Assembly (NCBI GenBank): GCA_045539515.1
Contig: JAZQFN010000034.1
Span: 1 to 31,458, forward strand
DNA from: RGIG8748 sp045539515
GTDB taxonomy: Bacteria; Bacillota; Clostridia; UMGS1810
Reading direction: 5' to 3'
Length of the DNA: 31,458 nucleotides
Both the position numbers and the translations under genes were made by a program. The notes beneath the pieces were generated by a model. That model had not been told where the DNA came from. It was given only the letters and a program-made list of their open reading frames with translations, and made no database searches. The stretch's first letter is position 1, and the number at the start of each line of letters is the position of its first letter. Shown here one piece after another: positions 1 through 5,755 of the stretch.

Positions 1-67
1 GAACCTGCATGAAATTGCTTTCACATGGACCTGAACCATGCGCGTCTGCCAATTCCGCCATACCTGC
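1..67 (-). tRNA. tRNA-Leu (CAG), 3' end cut by the window edge
   Basis: Read on the minus strand from 67 downward, this starts GCAGGTATGGCGGAATTGGC and carries the D-arm signature of leucine tRNAs. The anticodon stem CATGG/CCATG closes the seven-base loop TTCAGGT, giving anticodon CAG. A long variable arm (TGAAA, GCAA, TTTCA) follows, as expected for a class II tRNA. The T-arm begins just before base 1, so the T-loop and acceptor 3' strand lie outside. It sits downstream of two tandem copies of its own 5' half. Confidence 0.88.
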
Positions 68-196
68 ATATTAAATTATAACCTCATAATTTTTACACGG
101 GAGAGGTAACCCCGAGGAGGAGCAAAACCGCTTAATCCTCAAATATGAAAACGGAAAAACCGAATTCAACAACTTTTCACCGATGTGACGCGAGCA

Positions 197-231
197 GAAC
201 CATGCGCGTCTGCCAATTCCGCCATATCCGC
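197..231 (-). pseudogene. 5' half of tRNA-Leu, copy B
   Basis: The minus strand from 231 reproduces the acceptor 5' strand (GCGGATA), the D-arm (TGGCGGAATTGGCAGACGCG) and the start of the anticodon stem of tRNA-Leu. It then loses similarity after GGTTC. No matching 3' acceptor strand (TATCCGC) or T-arm follows in the next 130 bases, so a mature tRNA cannot form. Confidence 0.75.
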
Positions 232-356
232 ATATTTAGTTTTAACCCCTTAATTTTTACACGGGAGAGGTAACCCGAGGAGGAGCAAAACTGCTTAATC
301 CTCACATATTAAACGGAAAATCCGGCTTAACCTATTTAATCACCGAGGTGGCGTAG

Positions 357-394
357 CCTGAACCATGCGCGTCTACCCATTCCGCCATATCCGC
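357..394 (-). pseudogene. 5' half of tRNA-Leu, copy C
   Basis: This is the same 5' half as copy B, beginning GCGGATA at 394 and continuing to GGTTCAGG. It has two changes in the D-loop region (GGGTAGAC instead of TGGCAGAC). No 3' half is present. It is the first of the three tRNA-like starts in transcription order and lies just after the terminator of tRNA-Leu(GAG). Confidence 0.72.
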
Positions 395-424
395 ATAAAT
401 TATTAAATTGTGTCTTTATTGAAA

Positions 425-472
425 AATAAAAAAATCGCATACCAAATATCTTTTGTATTCGGCATGCGATTT
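425..472 (-). terminator. Intrinsic terminator after tRNA-Leu(GAG)
   Basis: On the minus strand, AAATCGCAT (472-464) pairs with ATGCGATTT (440-432), followed by a T-rich run. It begins six bases after the encoded CCA end of the tRNA. Confidence 0.8.
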
Positions 473-477
473 GGAAT

Positions 478-561
478 TGGTGCGAGCAGTGGGACTTGAA
501 CCCACACGTCATAAACACACGCCCCTCAAACGTGCCTGTCTGCCAATTCCAGCATGCTCGC
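478..561 (-). tRNA. tRNA-Leu (GAG) with encoded CCA
   Basis: This is a complete class II tRNA. The seven-base acceptor stem GCGAGCA/TGCTCGC joins 561-555 to 488-482. The D-arm carries GGAATTGGCAGAC. The anticodon stem CACGT/GCGTG closes the loop TTGAGGG, giving anticodon GAG. The T-arm GTGGGTTCAAGTCCCAC is intact. The discriminator base A (481) and an encoded CCA (480-478) complete the 3' end. It has its own strong promoter and terminator. Confidence 0.95.
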
Positions 562-576
562 GTTTCAACATTGACT

Positions 577-605
577 AGTATATCATAACGCAATTGGTTT
601 GTCAA
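577..605 (-). promoter_or_regulatory. Vegetative (sigma-A type) promoter of tRNA-Leu(GAG)
   Basis: The minus strand shows TTGACA (605-600), a 17-base spacer and TATACT (582-577), about 16 bases before the tRNA 5' end. This is close to consensus and fits a highly expressed stable RNA. Confidence 0.88.
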
Positions 606-663
606 CAAAAATTTTTAAAAATTTCAAAAAAAATTTCGTTTTCTGAAATTGGTTTACATAATT

Positions 664-696
664 CGACGGCAAGCCTGTTTTCCGTGCTTGCCGTCG
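664..696 (-). terminator. Hairpin downstream of spoIVA
   Basis: There is a perfect 11-bp stem (664-674 with 686-696, CGACGGCAAGC/GCTTGCCGTCG) and an 11-base loop, 12 bases after the spoIVA stop codon. The run of T after the stem is short on the minus strand, so it may be a weak terminator or an mRNA 3'-stabilising hairpin. Confidence 0.6.
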
Positions 697-708
697 TAAG
701 TTTTTCAT

Positions 709-2187
709 TTATAAAATAATACAAATAAGTCCGCCCGAGCCTTCGTTTATTATTCTTTGCAAGGTTTCCTGAAGTTTAAACCTTGCATCGTCGGGCATAC
801 GCATCAGCTTGTTTCTTAAATCCTCATTTACCAATTCATAGAGGGATTTGCCGAAGATGTTTGTATCCCATATGGATTTGGGGTCTACCTCAAATTCCTT
901 GAGCAGATAGTGCACAAGCTCTTCGGATTGTTTTTCCGTTCCCACAATAGGGGATACCGCGGTTTCTATGTCGGCACGTATCATATGAATACTTGGTGCA
1001 CTTGCCCTTAAGCGTACGCCGAATTTGCTTCCCTGCTTTACTATTTCCGGTTCTTCAAGCTCAAGCTCGTCAATGCCGGGGGATACTATTCCGTATCCTG
1101 TTGCTTTAACTTCGGCAAGGGCATCGGATATTTTGTCGTATTCCGCTTTAGTCTGTGCCAGAGAGCGCATAAGTGTCATAAGGCTGTCTTTACCATTTAT
1201 TTCAAAGCCTGTTTCTTCTCCCAAGATTTTGTAGAATAAATTCTCGTCTGTGCCCACTTCTATATGGACGGTACCTTCGCCCAGGTTTATGTCCTTTACC
1301 GATGCCGAGGTTATGCTTTCACAGTTTTCCAAAGAATTTGAAATTTTTCTTGCATCGCGTATTTTGCATACATCCGAAAGGGAAGACATAATGGCGGATA
1401 TCATATCTTTTTTTAGCCAATGTTCATTTTGAAGTCCATCCACCCAGTCCGGCATATCCACGCCAATTTCCTTTAAAGGGAATTCAAAAAGGATTCTTTC
1501 TATAATTCCATTAATGTCATCCTTATTAAGCTCTGCGCAGTTTACATTAACAACAGGTACACCGTGCTTTTGCTCAATTTTAGTTCGTACATCCAGGGCA
1601 TGCTGACTTAAAGGTTCTCTGGAGTTAAGCAGTACCACAAAGGGTTTGCCAAGTTCTTTAAGTTCGTCTATAACCCTGTCCTCGGCTTGTATGTAGTCTT
1701 CCCGGGGAATATCGGTTATGCTTCCGTCGGTAGTTATTACAAGCCCTATGTTGGAGTGGTCGCATATTACCTTGTGAGTTCCGGTTTCTGCAGCCTGAGC
1801 AAAGGGTATTTCGTTGTCATCCCAGGGAGTTTTTACCATTCGGGGTGCGTTGTCTTCTATGTAGCCCAGAGCGGAGTCTATAATGTAGCCTACGCAGTCA
1901 ATCATTCTTACATTAAATTTAGCATTGCCGGATAAAGCTATCTCTACTGCTTCATTTGGTATAAACTTAGGTTCGGTAGTCATTATGGTTTTACCTGCAC
2001 TGCTCTGGGGAAGTTCGTCGCGGGCTCGTTCTCTCTTAAATGCGTTGTCTATGTTGGGTATTACCAGCAAGTCCATAAATTTCTTGATAAATGTGGATTT
2101 GCCGGTTCGCACCGGACCCACTACACCTATGTACACATCTCCGCCGGAACGTTTGGAGATATCTTGGTATACATTGTACTCTGCCAT
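709..2187 (-). CDS. spoIVA: Stage IV sporulation protein A (spore coat ATPase)
   Basis: SpoIVA (492 residues, the same length as the Bacillus subtilis protein) is the ATPase that polymerises on the outer forespore membrane in the mother cell and forms the basement layer for the coat. The N-terminal TRAFAC-type P-loop is visible as GPVRTGKST (about residues 24-32). It is followed by DELPQSSAGKTIMTTEP, the Walker B region RMIDCVGY, and the TGTHKVICDHSNIG segment with the conserved threonine. The C-terminal region contains EPEIVKQGSKFGVRL and SIHMIRADIE. The chain ends in the family's hydrophobic tail GSGGLICIIL, which anchors the protein. The ATG follows GGAGGAAT (2199-2192). A sigma-E-like promoter lies just upstream, as expected for mother-cell expression. 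Identification is firm. Confidence 0.97.
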   Translation of the reverse strand: MAEYNVYQDISKRSGGDVYIGVVGPVRTGKSTFIKKFMDLLVIPNIDNAFKRERARDELPQSSAGKTIMTTEPKFIPNEAVEIALSGNAKFNVRMIDCVGYIIDSALGYIEDNAPRMVKTPWDDNEIPFAQAAETGTHKVICDHSNIGLVITTDGSITDIPREDYIQAEDRVIDELKELGKPFVVLLNSREPLSQHALDVRTKIEQKHGVPVVNVNCAELNKDDINGIIERILFEFPLKEIGVDMPDWVDGLQNEHWLKKDMISAIMSSLSDVCKIRDARKISNSLENCESITSASVKDINLGEGTVHIEVGTDENLFYKILGEETGFEINGKDSLMTLMRSLAQTKAEYDKISDALAEVKATGYGIVSPGIDELELEEPEIVKQGSKFGVRLRASAPSIHMIRADIETAVSPIVGTEKQSEELVHYLLKEFEVDPKSIWDTNIFGKSLYELVNEDLRNKLMRMPDDARFKLQETLQRIINEGSGGLICIIL

Positions 2188-2219
2188 ATATATTCCTCCA
2201 CACTTTGTACTTTTTGTAC

Positions 2220-2248
2220 ATTGTATGTATGTGAAAAATCAATTATGC
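2220..2248 (-). promoter_or_regulatory. Sigma-E-like promoter of spoIVA
   Basis: On the minus strand, GCATAAT (2248-2242) and CATACAAT (2227-2220) are separated by 14 bases. This matches the known sigma-E pattern (ATA in the -35 region, CATACANT at -10). The predicted start is about 25 bases upstream of the ATG. The assignment is by pattern only, but it agrees with known sigma-E control of spoIVA. Confidence 0.72.
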
Positions 2249-2303
2249 ACTTGTATTTATTGCAATAATAAAAAATTGACAAATTAATGTTTTTGTATTA
2301 GCA

Positions 2304-2426
2304 TTAAACATATTGGATAGTTAAATATACTACTTCGTGTTGTTTTGCTAAAAATGCATAACTTCCTTTTCCTTTTAAGTATGCTTCTACAACCTTAAGT
2401 TTAAATTCATAACTATATTTTGCCAT
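2304..2426 (-). pseudogene. Truncated IS3-family transposase OrfA
   Basis: This is a 40-residue fragment. The first ~31 residues (MAKYSYEFKL through FLAKQHE) look like the N-terminal helix-turn-helix of IS150-type OrfA. The remainder (VVYLTIQYV) is unrelated sequence before a stop. It cannot encode a working transposase. The junction with non-IS DNA is probably near 2330. Confidence 0.72.
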
Positions 2427-2482
2427 GAAAAAACCGACCTCCCATTCGTTAGATTTTGGTCTAACTTTTGGGGGTCGGTTCA
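2304..2482 (-). mobile_element. Left-end remnant of an IS3-family (IS150-like) element
   Basis: The minus strand from 2482 reads TGAACCGACCCCCAAAAGTT, the type of terminal inverted repeat seen at the left end of IS150-group elements. An internal inverted repeat (GGTCGGTT, 2473-2480, against AACCGACC, 2432-2439) follows. An ATG at 2426 then opens a 40-codon frame beginning MAKYSYEFKLKVVEAYLKGK, the typical start of an OrfA transposase with its helix-turn-helix. The frame hits a stop at 2304 instead of continuing for about 100 residues. No OrfB or right end is visible, so only the left end survives. It fills most of the 320-base gap between spoIVA and hpf. Confidence 0.75.
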
Positions 2483-2507
2483 ATGGGCGGCTGATTTTTC
2501 TATAAGA

Positions 2508-3029
2508 CTATTCAAGTTCTATAAGACCGTAATTTCCGTCTTTTCTTTTGTAAACCACGTTCTTTTCCATATTGTCTGCATTACTGAATACATAGAATGA
2601 GTGTCCCAGAAGATTCATCTGAAGGATAGCTTCTTCCACGCTCATAGGTTTTGCGGAATATCTCTTGGTTTTCACGATTTTGAATTCGGTTTCTTCCTCT
2701 ATATCCTGATACTCCGGAAGTGAATCAAAGGCACCTGATTTGAGCTGTTTTTCAAGACGGGTTTTCTGCTTGCGGATTTGTCTTTCAAGTACGTCCTCGA
2801 CTCTGTCGATAGATGCATACATATCCGGCTCCGAAACCTCGGCTCTGTAGATGATTCCCTTATGGTATATGGTTACTTCTATTATGTGGTTGTCCTTCTG
2901 AACGGCAAAAGTAACATCACCAGTTGCTTCATCACCGAAGAATTTATCAAGCTTTGACAGCTTTGATGTGGTATAATCTCTGAGACCTTCTGTTACGTTA
3001 ATTTTTCTTCCTGTGATTGTTAACTTCAT
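2508..3029 (-). CDS. hpf: Ribosome hibernation promoting factor, long form
   Basis: This is a long-form HPF (173 residues). The N-terminal ribosome-binding domain (about 1-100) begins MKLTITGRKINVTEGLRDY and contains VTIYHKGIIYRAEVSEPDMYASIDRVEDVLERQI. A linker follows. The C-terminal dimerisation domain (about 115-173) carries KTKRYSAKPMSVEEAILQMN and LGHSFYVFSNAD...V.YKRKDGNYGLIE. Long HPF sits at the decoding and mRNA-channel region of the 30S subunit and dimerises 70S ribosomes into inactive 100S particles in stationary phase. The start is supported by the GAAAGAAGG stretch eight bases upstream. It follows the fumarase gene by 51 bases and has its own candidate promoter in that gap. Confidence 0.96.
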   Translation of the reverse strand: MKLTITGRKINVTEGLRDYTTSKLSKLDKFFGDEATGDVTFAVQKDNHIIEVTIYHKGIIYRAEVSEPDMYASIDRVEDVLERQIRKQKTRLEKQLKSGAFDSLPEYQDIEEETEFKIVKTKRYSAKPMSVEEAILQMNLLGHSFYVFSNADNMEKNVVYKRKDGNYGLIELE

Positions 3030-3058
3030 ACAAATACCTTCTTTCCTGTTGGAATTAT

Positions 3059-3081
3059 ATTATAGCCTTAAGGCGTATAAT
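3059..3081 (-). promoter_or_regulatory. Candidate hpf promoter -10 inside a near-perfect palindrome
   Basis: A TATAAT (minus strand, 3064-3059) lies about 30 bases before the hpf ATG. It forms one end of a near-palindrome, ATTATA-C-GCCTTAAGGC-TATAAT, with one unpaired base (3059-3081). The -35 (TTATAT, 18-base spacing) is weak. The symmetry makes an operator plausible. There is no T-run, so it is not an obvious terminator for the fumarase gene. Confidence 0.45.
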
Positions 3082-3923
3082 CATATAATTGCAGTTTTGT
3101 GTCTTGTTACATGACAGCTTATATTTACTGCGCAGGGCATTCCGGCAATGTGGGTAGGGGCGGTTTCTATATTTACGCCCAGGGCGGTGGTTGTACCGCC
3201 AAATCCCTGAGGTCCGATGCCCAGCTTATTTATTTTGCAAAGAAGTTCCTCTTCAAGTTCAGCGTAGAAGGGGTCTTCGTTGGAGGAGTCTATATTTCTG
3301 GTAAGTGCCTTTTTTGCAAGGGTAGCGCAACTTTCAAAGTTACCGCCGATGCCTATCCCAACCACTATGGGAGGGCAGGGATTGCCGCCTGCACTGTCTA
3401 CGGTTTCAAGTACAAAATCCTTGATTCCCTCCACTCCGGCAGATGGGGAGAACATCCTTATGGCGCTCATATTCTCGCTTCCAAAGCCCTTGGGAGTTAT
3501 GGTGATTTTTATGGTGTCGCCGTATGTGTACTCGTAGTGTATTACAGCCGGTGTGTTATCGCCGGTATTTACTCTGTTTAAGGGGTCGCGCACTATGGAT
3601 TTTCTTAAGTATCCGTTGGTGTATCCAAGGGCAACACCTTTGTTTATGGCTTCTGTCAGATTATCGCCTTTCACATAAACCTCGTTGCCAATCTCCACAA
3701 AGAACACAGCCATACCTGTGTCCTGACATATTGCCATGTTGTTTTTTTCGGCCACTTCGTAGTTATCCTTAAGCTTGGAGAGCACATCTTTGCCGGTTGG
3801 GGATATTTCGCTGTCTATTGCTTTGCAAATAGCGCACCGTACATCCCCGGGCAGATAATAGTTTGCTTCCTTACATAAGTTTTCTACTGTTTTTGTTATT
3901 TCAGTTGAATTTATTATTCGCAT
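3081..3923 (-). CDS. Class I (Fe-S) fumarate hydratase, alpha subunit type
   Basis: This 280-residue protein belongs to the alpha-subunit (N-terminal catalytic) family of Fe-S fumarase and L-tartrate dehydratase, which interconverts fumarate and malate with a [4Fe-4S] cluster. Cluster-type cysteines are visible in AICQDTGMAVF (about residue 66) and GGNPCPPIVVG (about residue 183), with a third candidate near the C-terminus (NISCHVTRH). Other family motifs are PKGFGSENMS, GIGIGGNFESCA and GIGPQGFGGTTTALG. In two-subunit enzymes the alpha gene is normally followed directly by the beta gene. Here the next gene is hpf, 51 bases away, so no beta subunit is encoded adjacently. Whether the substrate is fumarate or tartrate cannot be settled from sequence. 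The ATG is preceded by AAGAGGAAG. Confidence 0.88.
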   Translation of the reverse strand: MRIINSTEITKTVENLCKEANYYLPGDVRCAICKAIDSEISPTGKDVLSKLKDNYEVAEKNNMAICQDTGMAVFFVEIGNEVYVKGDNLTEAINKGVALGYTNGYLRKSIVRDPLNRVNTGDNTPAVIHYEYTYGDTIKITITPKGFGSENMSAIRMFSPSAGVEGIKDFVLETVDSAGGNPCPPIVVGIGIGGNFESCATLAKKALTRNIDSSNEDPFYAELEEELLCKINKLGIGPQGFGGTTTALGVNIETAPTHIAGMPCAVNISCHVTRHKTAII

Positions 3924-3943
3924 AGCTTCTTCCTCTTAAGTAT

Positions 3944-3972
3944 ATTGTATCATATCTTTTGTATAAATACAA
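3944..3972 (-). promoter_or_regulatory. Candidate vegetative promoter of the fumarase alpha gene
   Basis: The minus strand shows TTGTAT (3972-3967), a 17-base spacer and TACAAT (3949-3944), about 20 bases before the ATG. The -10 is good and the -35 moderate. Confidence 0.6.
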
Positions 3973-4022
3973 TAAAAAAATAATAAATTTTTAAGACTTT
4001 TTGTTCACAATTGCGTAATAAG

Positions 4023-5435
4023 TTAGAAGGTTTCAACCTTTATCATATTGGTGTTACCGGATTTGCCGTTTGTTCTTCCGCCGGTAAGCACTATGCTGTC
4101 GCCGGTTTCAAGTCCCAATATTCTTTTGGTTTCCTGACTGGAGTGGTAGAAGAGTACGTCTGTAGAGGTAAATTCTTCGCATAGTACGGGAGTTACGCCC
4201 CAGGAGAGGGCAAGCTTGTACCAGCCTTTGGGGTCAACGGTCATACCTATTATGGGCATGGGTGCTCTGAAACGGGATACCATTCTTACTGTTTTGCCGG
4301 ATACCGAGCATGCCACAATTGCTTTGGCATCAAGGTCTATTGCCATCTGGCAGGTGGTGTGGGACACGGCGTCTACTACATTTTTTATTTTAAAGTTTGT
4401 TTCGTGGAAACGTTTATTGTAGTTAATGTGTTTTTCAGTTTCTTCCACTATTTCGGACATGGTTTTCACGGTTTCCACAGGGTATTTGCCTGCTGCAGAT
4501 TCTCCCGAGAGCATAACTGCGCTGGTTCCGTCGTACACTGCATTGGCAACATCGGAAATCTCTGCTCTTGTGGGTCTGGGATTGTGAATCATGGATTCGA
4601 GCATTTCCGTAGCGGTAATTACTCTCTTACCCAGAAGTCGGCACTTGGTAATAATATACTTCTGTACGGCAGGAATTTCAGTAAAGGGTATTTCCACACC
4701 CAGGTCACCTCTGCCTATCATTATGCCGTCACAGCACTGGCAGATTTCCTCAATATTGTCAATACCTGCCTGATTTTCTATTTTGGCTATTATCTCTATA
4801 TTTTCGCCGCCGTTGTCGTTAAGGAAGTTGCGTACAGATTCAACGTCTTCTTTTTTTGATACAAAGGATGCTGCTATAAAGTCTGCACCGTTTTCTATAC
4901 CAAAGAGTATGTCAGCCTTGTCCTGCTCACTTAAATATACCTGTCTTAACACTTTGTTGGGGAAGTTCATACTCTTGCGGTTGGATATTTCGCCGCCCTC
5001 TATAATTGTGCATATGGCATCGGTATCGGTAAGCTCTTCCACTTTAAAGATTAAAAGACCGTTGTTTACAAGAATGGTGTCACCGACTTTAAGATCCTTT
5101 GCAAGGCCGTCATAGTTTACTGCCACTATAGTATTGTCACCTTCCACATTTCTTGTTGTAAAGGTGAATTTATCTCCGCTCTTTATGGTTGCCTTATCGC
5201 CTTTAAAGGTTTTTATTCTGAACTCCGGTCCCTTGGTATCAAGCATAATGGCAATAGGGAGTCCAAGCTCGCTGCGAACCTTTTTAATCATATCAAATTT
5301 TTCTTTGTGTTCCTGATGAGTTCCGTGGGAAAAGTTAAGTCTTGCCACATTAAGACCCGAATGGCACATAGATTTAAAAACTTCTTCGTTGCTGCTTGCA
5401 GGACCTATGGTGCAAACAATTTTTGTTTTTCTCAT
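4023..5435 (-). CDS. pyk: Pyruvate kinase
   Basis: Pyruvate kinase transfers phosphate from phosphoenolpyruvate to ADP in the last step of glycolysis. The protein starts MRKTKIVCTIGPASS, the usual N-terminus. It has the LNFSHGTHQEH substrate region, the FIAASFVSKKEDV strand, and IIAKIENQAGI with the catalytic lysine. Further motifs are GIMIGRGDLGVEIP and ATEMLESMIHNPRPTRAE, followed by the C-terminal allosteric domain ending in GGRTNGKSGNTNMIKVE. At 470 residues it is the standard length and lacks the extra C-terminal PEP-utiliser domain found in Bacillus. The start at 5435 is preferred over an upstream in-frame ATG because AAGGAG lies at 5450-5445. A strong promoter (5495-5523) drives it. 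Confidence 0.97.
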   Translation of the reverse strand: MRKTKIVCTIGPASSNEEVFKSMCHSGLNVARLNFSHGTHQEHKEKFDMIKKVRSELGLPIAIMLDTKGPEFRIKTFKGDKATIKSGDKFTFTTRNVEGDNTIVAVNYDGLAKDLKVGDTILVNNGLLIFKVEELTDTDAICTIIEGGEISNRKSMNFPNKVLRQVYLSEQDKADILFGIENGADFIAASFVSKKEDVESVRNFLNDNGGENIEIIAKIENQAGIDNIEEICQCCDGIMIGRGDLGVEIPFTEIPAVQKYIITKCRLLGKRVITATEMLESMIHNPRPTRAEISDVANAVYDGTSAVMLSGESAAGKYPVETVKTMSEIVEETEKHINYNKRFHETNFKIKNVVDAVSHTTCQMAIDLDAKAIVACSVSGKTVRMVSRFRAPMPIIGMTVDPKGWYKLALSWGVTPVLCEEFTSTDVLFYHSSQETKRILGLETGDSIVLTGGRTNGKSGNTNMIKVETF

Positions 5436-5494
5436 TAATAACAGCTCCTTATATGTAATTCTTATTGCTAAAATCAAAAAAATCTCACATATAT

Positions 5495-5523
5495 ATTATA
5501 CACTTGGTTTTGTCAAATGTAAA
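5495..5523 (-). promoter_or_regulatory. Vegetative promoter of pyk
   Basis: The minus strand shows TTTACA (5523-5518), a 17-base spacer and a perfect TATAAT (5500-5495). The transcript leader is about 50 bases. An overlapping TTGACA at 5516-5511 is too close to the TATAAT to be its -35. Confidence 0.78.
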
Positions 5524-5568
5524 TACATCATTTACTACAATATTCTGCCGGAAACATTGATTTTGATG

Positions 5569-5596
5569 TTGACTTTTTGGAAAATTTTGATATAAT
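5569..5596 (+). promoter_or_regulatory. Vegetative promoter of the riboswitch-oadB transcript
   Basis: TTGACT (5569-5574), a 16-base spacer and TATAAT (5591-5596) place the start near 5603, only a few bases before the first aptamer helix. Confidence 0.82.
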
Positions 5597-5608
5597 GAAT
5601 ATATTATA

Positions 5609-5699
5609 ATAAAAGGGAGTAGCCGACGGAGTGTCCGCTGCAATTTGCGTCAATACGGTACTGTGTGCCTGCATTTGCATTAAACGGCAAGACTTTTAT
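5609..5699 (+). promoter_or_regulatory. yybP-ykoY-type (Mn2+ family) riboswitch aptamer
   Basis: The leader carries the two hallmark loops of the yybP-ykoY class: AAAGGGAGTAGCC (5612-5624) and GGCAAGAC (5686-5693). They are brought together by a P1 helix ATAAAAG (5609-5615) with CTTTTAT (5693-5699). Between them lie GTCAATACGG and CCTGCATTTGCATTAAAC, like the second arm of known members. Known members sense Mn2+ and turn on exporters. The downstream gene here is a Na+-pump subunit, so the ligand is not certain. The P1 3' strand is shared with a terminator, which predicts an ON switch upon ligand binding. Confidence 0.78.
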
Positions 5700-5730
5700 C
5701 ATACGTTTGGTATGGTAAAGGTCTTTTTTT
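5690..5730 (+). terminator. Riboswitch-controlled intrinsic terminator
   Basis: A 15-bp stem (5690-5704 with 5710-5724, five-base loop) is followed by TTTTTTT ending at 5730. Its 5' strand contains GACTTTTAT, the same bases that close the aptamer's P1 helix and part of its GCAAGAC loop. The two folds are therefore mutually exclusive. Confidence 0.88.
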
Positions 5731-5755
5731 ATGCTCTCAAACAGGAGGTTAAAGT

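Larger units (their letters stand above)
68..394 (-). repeat. Two tandem ~163-bp units with 5' tRNA-Leu halves
   Basis: Two head-to-tail units (394 to 232 and 231 to 68) precede the tRNA-Leu(CAG). The 5' ends of the three tRNA-like starts are at 394, 231 and 67, so the period is 163 and 164 bases. Each unit begins with a 5' half of a leucine tRNA and continues with a diverged but clearly alignable spacer. The spacer includes a hairpin GAGGATTAAGC...GCTCCTC and a second hairpin CGGG...CCCG, best seen around 110-135 and 262-300. Some mismatches separate the two copies, so this is not a recent assembly duplicate. Confidence 0.8.

Noticed and set aside
68..394. Regular repeats at the left end as a CRISPR array
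   Set aside because: There are only two units of ~163 bases, the repeated part is the whole unit, and each begins with recognisable tRNA-Leu sequence. No short direct repeat with unique spacers and no cas genes are present.
336..608. A 90-codon minus-strand reading frame
   Set aside because: It runs through the complete tRNA-Leu(GAG), its promoter and its terminator, so it is a chance open frame.
3099..3581. A 160-codon plus-strand frame opposite the fumarase gene
   Set aside because: It lies wholly antisense to a gene with clear family motifs. No ribosome binding site or recognisable domain supports it.
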